This document shows positions 14,095 through 21,404 of a stretch of 64,000 nucleotides of DNA, one piece after another. The position numbers were made by a program, and so were the translations under genes. Position 1 is the first letter of the stretch, and every line of letters begins with the position of its first letter. Source of the stretch: a virus. The DNA lies in IMG/VR virus record IMGVR_UViG_3300036715_002050, positions 62,001 through 126,000 of that record; one strand, 5' to 3'. Under the pieces are notes generated by a model that worked only from the letters and a program-made list of their open reading frames with translations, had not been told where the DNA came from and made no database searches.

Positions 14095-14255
14095 GTGTGC
14101 ATGGTCTAACGGTTAAGACTACGTAGGCGTGGAGAGATCGTATTACGGTAAGACACCCGTGAAGCCGGTCAGGGCGCGCGGGGAATAAAGGTTCAACCCC
14201 TTTTCTCTCCTCCAGAAACCTCCGTAATGTTTGGGTTCGATTCCCACTGCACACC
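14095..14255 (+). tRNA. Outer tRNA-like element interrupted in its anticodon arm
   Basis: Acceptor GTGTGCA/TGCACAC, D arm GTCT-AACGGTTA-AGAC and a T arm with TTGGG-TTCGATT-CCCA are all good. The anticodon stem TACG/CGTA brackets about 100 nt, most of which is a second tRNA-like element (14131-14211). Anticodon not readable. Confidence 0.5.
14131..14211 (+). tRNA. Inner tRNA-like element nested in the outer one
   Basis: Acceptor GGAGAGA/TCTCTCC (7 bp) and T arm AAAGG-TTCAACC-CCTTT with discriminator T. The middle (CCCG...CGGGG with an inner GCC/GGC hairpin) does not give a normal anticodon loop. Confidence 0.45.
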
Positions 14256-14262
14256 TTTTTAT

Positions 14263-14348
14263 GGGGACTTCGTCTAAGTAGCTCTCTGGAGCAAATGGTA
14301 AGACAGGGGCGCGCGATCCTTGATGCTGATCGAAAACAGCAGTTCCCA
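14263..14348 (+). tRNA. Degenerate tRNA-like element
   Basis: Acceptor GGGGACT/AGTTCCC, a D stem GTCT/AGAC with an enlarged loop, anticodon-like hairpin AGGGG/TCCTT with loop CGCGCGA (G33) and a T-like arm TGCTG/CAGCA with loop ATCGAAAA. Last element before the array terminator. Confidence 0.4.
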
Positions 14349-14352
14349 CCAC

Positions 14353-14390
14353 GGGCCGGTTACTCTGAGAGTAACCGGCCCTTTTCTTTT
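14353..14390 (+). terminator. Rho-independent terminator closing the tRNA array
   Basis: GGGCCGGTTACT pairs with AGTAACCGGCCC (12 bp, 5-nt loop), followed by TTTTCTTTT. Confidence 0.9.
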
Positions 14391-14416
14391 GGCATCGAGC
14401 GTGCTATGGTGGCTGT

Positions 14417-14989
14417 ATGTGGAAAACATTGATCGTGAGCGCGGTGGTATTGACAGGTTGTCCAGAATGCTATTCTTCCTACACCCGCAACTACACGGCT
14501 TACACGGTTACACCCGACCGAACAAACCCCAAGTACGGGTATGGCATAGATGACCCGGCGCATACACTGAACGACACGGTGATAGAATCTATCGTGGGCA
14601 AGACATTGGCATGCGTCAAAAGTTTGGGGCAGTTAACAATACCCGAGCGGGATGCTGCCGAATGTGTTGGTGGGCAAGAGTTGACGATCCATTCTTGTAT
14701 GACCGTCAAAGTGGCCCCCGACTGGGGCTATTCGTGTCGCGTGGTGAACAGCCAGCAAGCCCAAGTATTCCCGTGTGCTGTTCCAGCCGCCTCCTGTCTT
14801 GACAAGGGGCTGGTTCCCACGGTAGAGTGCCCTTGTTCATGTCGAGCAATCATCCAAGACAACGCCACCATCGTCACCGTTCCCGACGTATCCACAGGCG
14901 TTTTTAGCGCCCAACTCATAACGCTATGGACGGGTTGTGTCAATCCGTGGCCCGTCCCACGTTTAGCCACGTGTATCTTCAAGGAGTGA
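14417..14989 (+). CDS. Putative Cys-rich lipoprotein, 190 aa
   Basis: The N-terminus MWKTLIVSAVVLTGC is a short signal peptide ending in a lipobox (VLTGC), so the product is probably lipid-anchored at the envelope. The mature part has many Cys residues (CLDKG, CPCSCR, CVNPW), suggesting disulfides in the periplasm or outside. It follows the array terminator and starts a new operon. No family recognised; superinfection-exclusion or lysis-related lipoproteins are possibilities, without direct support. Confidence 0.75.
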   Translation: MWKTLIVSAVVLTGCPECYSSYTRNYTAYTVTPDRTNPKYGYGIDDPAHTLNDTVIESIVGKTLACVKSLGQLTIPERDAAECVGGQELTIHSCMTVKVAPDWGYSCRVVNSQQAQVFPCAVPAASCLDKGLVPTVECPCSCRAIIQDNATIVTVPDVSTGVFSAQLITLWTGCVNPWPVPRLATCIFKE

Positions 14990-14991
14990 CC

Positions 14992-15453
14992 GTGCTTTTC
15001 TTCAAAGACCCGCCTAATAAACCTGGGTACTATGCCAACCTTTATCGAAACGCAATTACGGCAGCAGAAGGTTTGTGGACGAAAAACCAGTCGATGACAA
15101 TCGAAGACGCTCTTAAAGAAACACTGAAGTCTAATAAAGAGCTGTCCTTTTTAGCTTTAGAAGATCGTTTAACTTGGATTTGCTCGACTCGCACACAAAG
15201 TCGCGGATGTACGTTGTCACGTTTTGAATATTGGTTTCCACCAACCTGGACAGTAAATCTCTTTGAAGCTTTGCGATCTAGTTTTGACGACAGTCAGGAA
15301 GCAGCCCGAGCAAAATATGAAAAGCGCCTCGCAGATGAAGACCGCGCAGAACAAGACAATCGTGATCGGAAAGAATACGAACGACTAAAATTCAAATACG
15401 AACGAGAAAAGATTTGGAATGATGCTGCAACCAAATACGGATGGAACAAATGA
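14992..15453 (+). CDS. Unknown protein with charged coiled-coil tail, 153 aa
   Basis: GTG start chosen because AAGGAGTGACC sits ideally upstream and it follows the lipoprotein stop by 2 nt. A mixed N-terminal half (YYANLYRNAITAAEGLW; CSTRTQSRGC) is followed by a highly charged helix (AKYEKRLADEDRAEQDNRDR). No family recognised. Confidence 0.75.
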   Translation: MLFFKDPPNKPGYYANLYRNAITAAEGLWTKNQSMTIEDALKETLKSNKELSFLALEDRLTWICSTRTQSRGCTLSRFEYWFPPTWTVNLFEALRSSFDDSQEAARAKYEKRLADEDRAEQDNRDRKEYERLKFKYEREKIWNDAATKYGWNK

Positions 15454-15704
15454 CTGGCATGTTAGGAATGACTGTTGGACAAACGATGTACATTTTGTCC
15501 GGGTTTGGCATATTGGTTAGCTTTGTAATCACCGAATTCTTTTTGACCAGATCAATCCGCGCCAGTTCCAAGATCCTCAAGCGTTTGGACATTGTCATAG
15601 AAGATATGAAAGCGTTTGACTCACAGCGTTACGGTCCGGGCGTGTTTCGTCGCAACCAGATTTACGGTCCAGACCGAGTTGACATCGACGACGGGACCGA
15701 GTAG
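15450..15704 (+). CDS. Single-pass membrane protein, unknown, 84 aa
   Basis: ATGA overlap with the preceding stop. One strong transmembrane segment (TMYILSGFGILVSFVITEFF) precedes a charged cytosolic or periplasmic tail. Start alternatives at 15441 or 15450. Confidence 0.7.
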   Translation: MTGMLGMTVGQTMYILSGFGILVSFVITEFFLTRSIRASSKILKRLDIVIEDMKAFDSQRYGPGVFRRNQIYGPDRVDIDDGTE

Positions 15705-15714
15705 GATGCTGTGT

Positions 15715-15876
15715 ATGACCAAGCCTTCCAAAAAGCCGTTTGATGCAATAGAGTGCGTGTTGTTGTGCATATGTGGCGCATCGTTGGGTAGCGTCATGGG
15801 CGGTGTGCCGGGAATGCTAATCGGGTTAGTAATAAGTGTGTGGGCAATAAACGATGTAAACAAGGAGCATAAATGA
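15715..15876 (+). CDS. Small membrane protein, unknown, 53 aa
   Basis: MTKPSKKPFDAIECVLL followed by two short hydrophobic stretches separated by Gly-rich turns (GASLGSVMGGVPG). Start may be 15706 or 15715. Confidence 0.6.
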   Translation: MTKPSKKPFDAIECVLLCICGASLGSVMGGVPGMLIGLVISVWAINDVNKEHK

Positions 15877-16295
15877 TCCGCAAGATCCGCAACGTAGTTA
15901 TTTCGGCTAACGCTGTGACCCTGTCGACGCTGTCGGTCGGTGATTCAGTGACACTGAAGGGGCCGCAAGGTGGCAAGTCGCTGTCCAACAAGGATGTGTT
16001 TGTCATCAAGGGGCCCGGTGCCAAGCCCGGCACGCTACGCTTGCAGCGTATGGAAGAGGGCGCATCCGGCAAGAACGTGGATGAAGGCACGCAGGTACAC
16101 ACGGTCGTGTCTATTGAATTCGAGCAGGAAGTGGCTCCAGTGGCAGAAGACACCGCACCGCGAGGGTCGTTCTACGAAGCGCAAACCTCAACAACCAATG
16201 CGGTGCCCGCAGAAAACGCCGCGCTTGCAGAAGAGAATGGTAGGCTCGGAGACATTGTCACAGCCGACACCGCCGCCTCTTTTAATTTGGGCTAA
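15873..16295 (+). CDS. Unknown protein, 140 aa
   Basis: Good ribosome site CAAGGAGCATAA and ATGA overlap with the preceding gene. The N-terminal half has beta-like hydrophobic alternation (NAVTLSTLSVGDSVTL) with a basic Gly-rich segment; the C-terminal part is Ala/Glu-rich. No family recognised. Confidence 0.75.
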   Translation: MIRKIRNVVISANAVTLSTLSVGDSVTLKGPQGGKSLSNKDVFVIKGPGAKPGTLRLQRMEEGASGKNVDEGTQVHTVVSIEFEQEVAPVAEDTAPRGSFYEAQTSTTNAVPAENAALAEENGRLGDIVTADTAASFNLG

Positions 16296-16690
16296 TGCGT
16301 GTAATCATTGCTGGAGGCAGAGAGTTAGATGGACCAGTAATTGAATCCATTGTTCGGTCCGTCTTGACTTCTTTGATTTATGAAGTCGCTTGCAAAACCC
16401 CGCTGCAACCGTTAGCGGTCCGGATTATGGGTGGCGCTGCTCGGGGCGTAGACAAAGTAGGCAAAGTAGTAGCCGAGAAGCTGGGGTTGGACTACGAAGA
16501 ACGCCCGGCGGATTGGGCAAAGCACGGCAAAGCCGCCGGGCCTATTCGAAACCAAGACATGTCGGAGTGGTGTGCTTTGGATCCAGAATGTCATTTGATT
16601 TTGGTGTGGGACGGAAAATCCCGTGGGTCCAAAAACATGTTGCAGACCGCCCAAGCGTACGGCATTGTTGTACATGAAACCGTTGTGTAA
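16295..16690 (+). CDS. SLOG-family (YspA-like) nucleotide-binding protein, 131 aa
   Basis: MRVIIAGGREL at the N-terminus, GGAARGVDKVGKVVAEKLG (about 46-64) and HGKAAGPIRNQDM (about 76-88) followed by LVWDGKSRGSKNM form the pattern of the SLOG superfamily, YspA/DUF2493 group. SLOG domains bind nucleotide or NAD-derived ligands and occur in toxin, defence and counter-defence contexts. TAATG overlap with the upstream gene; a terminator follows. NADAR and deoxyribosyltransferase-like genes lie 2-3 kb downstream. Confidence 0.85.
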   Translation: MRVIIAGGRELDGPVIESIVRSVLTSLIYEVACKTPLQPLAVRIMGGAARGVDKVGKVVAEKLGLDYEERPADWAKHGKAAGPIRNQDMSEWCALDPECHLILVWDGKSRGSKNMLQTAQAYGIVVHETVV

Positions 16691-16693
16691 TCC

Positions 16694-16734
16694 AGCCCGC
16701 CATCCTCTACAAGCAATGGCGGGCTTTTCGTTTT
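16694..16734 (+). terminator. Rho-independent terminator
   Basis: AGCCCGCCAT pairs with ATGGCGGGCT (10 bp), followed by TTTTCGTTTT. Confidence 0.85.
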
Positions 16735-16746
16735 CTGGGAGAAACC

Positions 16747-17319
16747 ATGAATCCTCTAGAATCGCCGCAATTGAGCCCAGACGCACCCGGGGGCCGTGCC
16801 CGAGCCAAGGTGGGGCCGGTGCCGCATCTCTCGCCTCAAGCCGTTTGCGGCAACCACAAAGGGCGCAAAATCCGGGTCGGCTGGGACTACGCGCTGCGTG
16901 TGTACGTAGCGTTCGACTTCACCTCCCAATGCAAGCTGTTCACTTGCGACAGCGTCGGGTTGTTGAACGTAGACTTGATCGTGAACGAAAAGCAGCGGCA
17001 GCGGTTTGTGGCAACAGACGACAAGCCGATTCACACTTGGTGCATAGGGCGTGTGGGGTCGGTGTCGGAGTTGGCTGGGTATGAGTCGGTGCAATTATTC
17101 TACAACCCCTATTCGTTGGGACGGTTCTGTTGCTACACCGGGACCAATTTCTCGGTAGCGCTTGACACGGTCTACGCGATGGTGTTAGGGTCTGTTGATG
17201 AAGACGGGCCGACGTCGACAGAAGGCGTGGTGCCTCGTTATTCAGCGTTGACTGATGCGGGTCGGGTTGATCATCAGTCAACGGTCATCAAAGAAATCAA
17301 CAAGATGTTTGGCAAGTAA
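16747..17319 (+). CDS. Unknown protein, 190 aa
   Basis: First gene after the terminator; GGGAGAAACC before the ATG. Mixed alpha/beta composition with several Cys (VCGNHKG; FTCDS; RFCCY). No family recognised. Confidence 0.75.
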   Translation: MNPLESPQLSPDAPGGRARAKVGPVPHLSPQAVCGNHKGRKIRVGWDYALRVYVAFDFTSQCKLFTCDSVGLLNVDLIVNEKQRQRFVATDDKPIHTWCIGRVGSVSELAGYESVQLFYNPYSLGRFCCYTGTNFSVALDTVYAMVLGSVDEDGPTSTEGVVPRYSALTDAGRVDHQSTVIKEINKMFGK

Positions 17320-17338
17320 CTTACACACGGAGCAAACC

Positions 17339-17659
17339 ATGTCGGACACCAAGAAGTTGCTGTGGGCGTTTGGGGATTTGAAGTCGCACATCACTCAAGA
17401 GGACCAGCCGCACTTGTCGCTGTGTGGTCGCCATGTGAAGCCCGCTTACACCATGCGCGTTATCGGGCACGAACTGGAGCAGAAGCAGCCCAACGATTGT
17501 GGCTCTTGCACCAAGACTGCCGTGGTGGTCTTGCGTGTGCCGGTGCCTTGGTCCAAGCCGTGGACGCCTGCGCAAAAGTCGTACCGCAAGACCGCCAAGG
17601 CCCTTCGATGGAAGAGGATCGTGTCGGAAATCCGCAAGCGAAAGGCACGCAATGGCTAA
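17339..17659 (+). CDS. Small basic CxxC protein, 106 aa
   Basis: CGGAGCAAACC before the ATG. CGRH and CGSC elements in the middle and a Lys/Arg-rich C-terminus (RKTAKALRWKRIVSEIRKRK) suggest nucleic-acid binding. Overlaps the next start. No family recognised. Confidence 0.75.
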   Translation: MSDTKKLLWAFGDLKSHITQEDQPHLSLCGRHVKPAYTMRVIGHELEQKQPNDCGSCTKTAVVVLRVPVPWSKPWTPAQKSYRKTAKALRWKRIVSEIRKRKARNG

Positions 17660-17852
17660 GCGCAACAAAGTACACCGGCTACCTTACGATAAACGTCCGG
17701 CGCAAATTGCCGAGCAAGAGCGTGCTGACAAGCGGTTGCTGGAAAGAAACTTAGAACAAGACCCCGCCACTCCCGAAGAGTCTAAACGGATGGTGGACAA
17801 AGCATCCCGTGAAGTGAACGCTTGGTTAGACCAACTAAAGGATAACAAATGA
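17652..17852 (+). CDS. Small charged helical protein, 66 aa
   Basis: Overlaps the preceding gene by 8 nt and the next by 4 (ATGA). Lys/Arg/Glu-rich helix throughout (EQERADKRLLERNLEQD). Unknown. Confidence 0.7.
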   Translation: MAKRNKVHRLPYDKRPAQIAEQERADKRLLERNLEQDPATPEESKRMVDKASREVNAWLDQLKDNK

Positions 17853-18142
17853 CTACGCATACCGACAACGTGAAGCTGGCTGAAACCAACCCCGCCGCCC
17901 GCAACGCCTTGATCGAGCACACAATTCGTGCGCGGGACGTGATGGCGAGCAACTTAGGTCCCGAAGACAAGTTCGACAAGGTCTTCCGAGACATCGCATA
18001 CCCTGTTGCTCAGCTAGGGTTTGTGGTGGAGTGGAATGATCCCGACGCCGGGTGGCTTGAAGCCACCCTAGCCTATGTCAAAGCTCTGTTGGTATTGGCT
18101 AATTCGGTCAACACCGACCGCATCTTTCAGTCTATTCATTAA
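17849..18142 (+). CDS. Unknown helical protein, 97 aa
   Basis: ATGA overlap with the preceding gene. Mostly helical (NALIEHTIRARDVMAS; ATLAYVKALLVLANS). No family recognised. Confidence 0.75.
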   Translation: MTTHTDNVKLAETNPAARNALIEHTIRARDVMASNLGPEDKFDKVFRDIAYPVAQLGFVVEWNDPDAGWLEATLAYVKALLVLANSVNTDRIFQSIH

Positions 18143-18165
18143 TCAGCAATCAGTAAGGAGGCTTT

Positions 18166-18408
18166 ATGCCCACTGTCCTAGCTCATCCTTTTATTTGTCG
18201 TTGCTTGAACCGGTGGTGCGGTGTAATCGTTGGCTTTACCGAAGGAGACGTCCACCAACACTCCTACCCGCTTCCCGACGCTTCAATCGAATGTCCTTCT
18301 TGTAAAAGCAGCATCAACTTCGGGGACTTCACAGACACGGTGTTAAAACCGTATCGAGCAAACAACCCGGGATTCGTAGACATTCCACGCCGTCCACCAA
18401 AGGAATAA
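18166..18408 (+). CDS. Small zinc-ribbon-like protein, 80 aa
   Basis: AAGGAGGCTTT before the ATG is a near-perfect ribosome site. CRCLNRWC and CPSC clusters (residues about 11-18 and 43-46) suggest a zinc-binding fold. Unknown function. Confidence 0.8.
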   Translation: MPTVLAHPFICRCLNRWCGVIVGFTEGDVHQHSYPLPDASIECPSCKSSINFGDFTDTVLKPYRANNPGFVDIPRRPPKE

Positions 18409-18410
18409 CA

Positions 18411-18923
18411 ATGGCTTTGACTAACACAATATCTTTCCGTAAAGTAAGGGAACCGTATGGGTGGATGTCTAACATGTCTCCGCACCCGGTCATGGTGGGT
18501 AACGAAATTTGGCGCACAACCGAACACTTGTTCCAAGCTGCGCGCTTTTTCCCGCACACCCAAAAAGAGATTCGGGACGCCATCCGTGAGTGCAAGTCGC
18601 CTATGGGTGCCAAGATGATAGCGAAGTCGCACGCGTCGAAAATGTGTGTGGTGCCTCGAAGCGATAACGACGTGCGTCAAATGTCTTGGATTCTTTCCAT
18701 CAAACTGGAACAGCACCCTACTTTGTTGACTGAACTAATTGGCACTGGGGACGCGATGTTGATTGAAGACGTAACGGCTCGTCCAAGTGAATCCGGATTG
18801 TTCTGGGGCTCGGGACCCGGCTTGCGTTTCGCCCGAAAACCCGCTAGGATGGTCTGGTTCGAACGTCTTGGGAAACACATGGATGGGGTGGAGAGAAATT
18901 TACCGAGCCCGTCTAGGAATTAG
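18411..18923 (+). CDS. NADAR-domain (YbiA-like) protein, 170 aa
   Basis: Family pattern clear by eye: FRKVREPYGWMSNMSPHPV (9-27), TTEHLFQAARF (36-46), SPMGAKMIAK (63-72) and the late KLEQHP...LIGTGDAMLIE segment. NADAR/YbiA proteins cleave N-glycosidic bonds; some act on ADP-ribosylated nucleobases and neutralise DarT-like toxins, others act on riboflavin intermediates. In a phage, a counter-defence role is plausible inference. It ends in TAG. It shares an operon-like run with the deoxyribosyltransferase-like gene. Confidence 0.9.
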   Translation: MALTNTISFRKVREPYGWMSNMSPHPVMVGNEIWRTTEHLFQAARFFPHTQKEIRDAIRECKSPMGAKMIAKSHASKMCVVPRSDNDVRQMSWILSIKLEQHPTLLTELIGTGDAMLIEDVTARPSESGLFWGSGPGLRFARKPARMVWFERLGKHMDGVERNLPSPSRN

Positions 18924-18934
18924 CTGGACACCAA

Positions 18935-19111
18935 ATGATTAAAATTCTGAACAAGCTGTATCAAGTTGTTTGTGGAAATTGCGAAGGTATTTTGCAATTT
19001 CACTTTGAAGATGTCCGTCCAGTAATGACAAACAGTGTTGTTTGTCCGAATTGCAAAGCCAAAATTCAACTAAATCGGGTTCTAGAAACCCATGCAGTTA
19101 AAACGAGGTAA
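18935..19111 (+). CDS. Small zinc-ribbon protein, 58 aa
   Basis: CGNC and CPNC (residues 13-16 and 37-40) 24 residues apart form a classical zinc ribbon. It lies between the NADAR and deoxyribosyltransferase-like genes. The ribosome site is poor. Unknown function. Confidence 0.7.
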   Translation: MIKILNKLYQVVCGNCEGILQFHFEDVRPVMTNSVVCPNCKAKIQLNRVLETHAVKTR

Positions 19112-19114
19112 CAA

Positions 19115-19624
19115 ATGACTTGCGTAAATATCGACATAGACTTAGAGTGCGACTTTTGTATGTGGTCGATTACGTATAAAAACCAAAGTTCTTTTGCGGC
19201 AGCCCAAAAAGCGATTGATGCCCACGCCGCCAAGCACCCGCCGCGCGCCAAAGTGTACGTAGCTTCCAAGTTCGAAAACCATGACGTGGTGCGTGATGCT
19301 CAAGGGGTGTTGTTGGAAAACCGATTCACCATCACGTACGACTGGACCAAGCACGTAACAGAAGGCCAGCCCGATAAAGCCGCTTGCGCTTTAGCAGATG
19401 CTAAAGGGGTGTTGGACGCCGACGCACTGTTGATGATCTACGCGCAAAACATGCGTGGGGCATATGTGGAACTGGGGTTGGCGTTGGGGAAAAAGATCCC
19501 GGTGTACTTGGTAAAACAGCCCGAAGTCGTAGACCAAGTCTTCTCCCACCACCCCTTGGTCAAGCATTTTAGCACTACCGCAGAAGCCATTCATCAAATG
19601 CGGGACGACTTTCCGTCGAAGTAA
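19115..19624 (+). CDS. Nucleoside 2-deoxyribosyltransferase-like protein, 169 aa
   Basis: After an N-terminal CDFC-containing extension, AKVYVASKFENHDVVRD (45-61), ALADAKGVLDADALLM (92-107) and RGAYVELGLALGKKIPVYLV (114-133) match nucleoside 2-deoxyribosyltransferase folds; the Glu in GAYVELG (E119) corresponds to the family's active-site Glu. Such enzymes transfer deoxyribose between bases or hydrolyse nucleosides or NAD-like substrates. Neighbours (NADAR, SLOG) suggest nucleotide or ADP-ribose metabolism. Confidence 0.85.
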   Translation: MTCVNIDIDLECDFCMWSITYKNQSSFAAAQKAIDAHAAKHPPRAKVYVASKFENHDVVRDAQGVLLENRFTITYDWTKHVTEGQPDKAACALADAKGVLDADALLMIYAQNMRGAYVELGLALGKKIPVYLVKQPEVVDQVFSHHPLVKHFSTTAEAIHQMRDDFPSK

Positions 19625-19637
19625 AAGGAGAATAACA

Positions 19638-19899
19638 ATGGGCTACCACAAGCGTGTCATTGCCAAAGGAACGTTCGGGGAAGCGTCTAAGATCCGAGAA
19701 GAGTTGGAAGAGTACGAAGATGCCATGGAGCAACACTGCGACCGTCGAACTGGCCGACTTGTACGGGGCTTTGGAAGAGTTGGCTAAGTGGCATGGCTTG
19801 AAGATGGAAGACTTAAAAACCATGTCTCATATCACTTCCAGCGCTTTTGAAGATGGTTCACGCAAGAGCGGCCCCAAGAAGCCGACGATAGACGATTAA
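19638..19899 (+). pseudogene. Frameshifted nucleotide-pyrophosphohydrolase-like gene
   Basis: A start with AAAAGGAGAATAACA encodes MGYHKRVIAKGTFGEASKI then REELEEYEDAMEQ. After that the homologous continuation (NTATVELADLYGALEEL, then MEDLKTMSHITSSAF) lies in another frame, so a single-base indel near 19729-19735 splits the gene. The whole matches a common phage family related to MazG-like pyrophosphohydrolases (SKI.EE..E..DA.EQ...EL.DLYGA). Either a broken gene or a sequencing indel. Confidence 0.8.
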
Positions 19900-19908
19900 A
19901 GGATCCCA

Positions 19909-20547
19909 ATGGGAGACACTAAATTGTTGCATCATAACCACCCAATCAATTGGCTAGCAATTAGTGAAGCTGTCGATCATTATTGTAATTACGGGTTCCG
20001 ATACGTAGAACTACCGTGGATCGTGCATCAAGAGGCGGTTTATGCCACACTCCCTGCCAACAAGACGTTCCACAAGATCGAACCGCCCAATCCGGACAAC
20101 GACGTGATGCCGCGCCGGGCATTGGTGGGTTCCGCCGAGCAAGGCTTTGTACAAGCTATGATTGAAGGACGTATGCCGCACGGCACGTTCGTGGCTGCCG
20201 GGCCTTGCTTTCGGGATGACCCGATTGACAAGCTACACCAGAAAACCTTTTTCAAGGTGGAACTCATCGAAGTCTTAGCCAATCCGTTAGATGCTGACGG
20301 ACAATTGCGCAAAGCTTTTCACATGGCAGAGTTCGCTCGGGGCTTTATGAGTCACTTGTTGACCACCGGGATGGAATTAGACCTTGTTCGAACTGCCGAT
20401 GGGTACGACTTGGAGTTAGACGGTATCGAAGTAGGGTCGTATGGGTACCGTGTATACAACGACAACCAATGGGTCTACGGCACCGGTTTGGCCGAGCCTC
20501 GGTGGACCCAAGCTATCGAAGCGTCTTGGCGTAAAGGAAACAGATAA
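19909..20547 (+). CDS. Free-standing class II aminoacyl-tRNA-synthetase-like catalytic domain, 212 aa
   Basis: The order of elements fits a class II synthetase core: GFRYVELPWIV (29-39), LVGSAEQGFVQ (72-82; compare the L..TsE... segment), motif-2-like AAGPCFRDD with FFKVEL downstream (97-104 and 114-119) and motif-3-like VYGTGLAEPRW (189-199). No anticodon-binding domain is present; 212 residues is far shorter than any complete synthetase. Paralogs of this kind include PoxA/EpmA-, HisZ- and AsnA-like proteins, which modify other substrates. AAAGGATCCCA precedes the ATG; TAATG overlap with the next gene. Confidence 0.7.
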   Translation: MGDTKLLHHNHPINWLAISEAVDHYCNYGFRYVELPWIVHQEAVYATLPANKTFHKIEPPNPDNDVMPRRALVGSAEQGFVQAMIEGRMPHGTFVAAGPCFRDDPIDKLHQKTFFKVELIEVLANPLDADGQLRKAFHMAEFARGFMSHLLTTGMELDLVRTADGYDLELDGIEVGSYGYRVYNDNQWVYGTGLAEPRWTQAIEASWRKGNR

Positions 20548-20756
20548 TGACCTACCCACGTAAGTTAACCAAAGAACGTGACTACGAAATCCGCAACCTT
20601 TTGACCGACCACACGCCCCAAGAGCTAGCGGAACTCCTGTACGACTTGGTGCGCAAGTCCCAAGTGTCCGAACGGACAATCCGTTGTACTGCAGTTCATA
20701 ACGAGTACGAAGTCTGTACTACATGCGACTTGTTGTCCATCTTTTGCGAGGACTAA
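20547..20756 (+). CDS. Small protein with terminal CxxC, 69 aa
   Basis: TAATG overlap with the synthetase-like gene. Helical N-terminal part (ELAELLYDLVRKSQ) and a CTTC pair near the C-terminus. Unknown. Confidence 0.7.
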   Translation: MTYPRKLTKERDYEIRNLLTDHTPQELAELLYDLVRKSQVSERTIRCTAVHNEYEVCTTCDLLSIFCED

Positions 20757-20969
20757 ATGTTATCCAATATCGATTCCGTCCGTATCCAACAAGTCGCACC
20801 CACCTTTTACGACGCCCACTTTGCACTCAAGGACTTTATCGATTATCGCCGGACCATCGAACTTTTACACGTTAACCAAGTTTATGACGCTCTCATCGAA
20901 AAAGTCCATCACGACCTTGCCCAATTACCCGAAGCTTCTATGGGTTTAGCTTTCCCACAGGAATTTTAA
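20757..20969 (+). CDS. Unknown helical protein, 70 aa
   Basis: Starts immediately after the previous TAA. Helical, no motifs (RRTIELLHVNQVYDALIEK). Confidence 0.7.
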   Translation: MLSNIDSVRIQQVAPTFYDAHFALKDFIDYRRTIELLHVNQVYDALIEKVHHDLAQLPEASMGLAFPQEF

Positions 20970-20970
20970 C

Positions 20971-21135
20971 ATGAGCCACCACGATAACTACCCTCCTTGC
21001 CGCAGCCACGAAATGATTTTGCATACCACCCGCGACAGAATGATTTGCACCAGATGTGGCGTCCGCTTTGCAAGTGGGTGTCGGACACTTCCCCTGGGAG
21101 CAAAACGGATTCTGTATAAGGGGTGTGGTGGGTAG
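20971..21135 (+). CDS. Small Cys/His-containing protein, 54 aa
   Basis: Begins one base after the previous stop. CRSH, CTRC and further Cys suggest zinc binding. ACAGGAATTTTAAC precedes the ATG. Last gene before a 2-kb non-coding stretch; ends in TAG. Confidence 0.65.
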   Translation: MSHHDNYPPCRSHEMILHTTRDRMICTRCGVRFASGCRTLPLGAKRILYKGCGG

Positions 21136-21404
21136 GTCGGGTGCAGCGTACGTACCCCAACGCTTTCCCTAGGGACAAAAACCGATTGTTGGCGTGCGTT
21201 ACGGGACCCAACGTAGCGGGTAAGTGGTTGATTTTACTAGAAACGGTTTGGGAAAATTTTAAAAAAGGGATTCCGCCCTAGGGAAAGCACCACCGGGTCC
21301 CATACCGGTGGTGCTTATTAAATTCGTTCCGGAATAAATGGGTGATTTTTATAGAGAATTAGGGTCGGATATATACACTTCACCCCGCGCCTGCCGGATG
21401 TAGG
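21136..21404. other. Non-coding spacer
   Basis: No supported gene. It contains one terminator-like hairpin (21285-21314) and an A-rich stretch; otherwise I see nothing definite. Confidence 0.5.
21285..21320 (+). terminator. Terminator-like hairpin
   Basis: GCACCACCGG (21287-21296) pairs with CCGGTGGTGC (21305-21314), extended by AA/TT, then ATTAAATT. It ends the 14.4-21.1 kb gene run. Confidence 0.65.

Noticed and set aside
14391-14416. Promoter for the lipoprotein gene (TATGGT at 14405)
   Set aside because: No acceptable -35 box 16-18 nt upstream; only the -10-like box is present right after a terminator.
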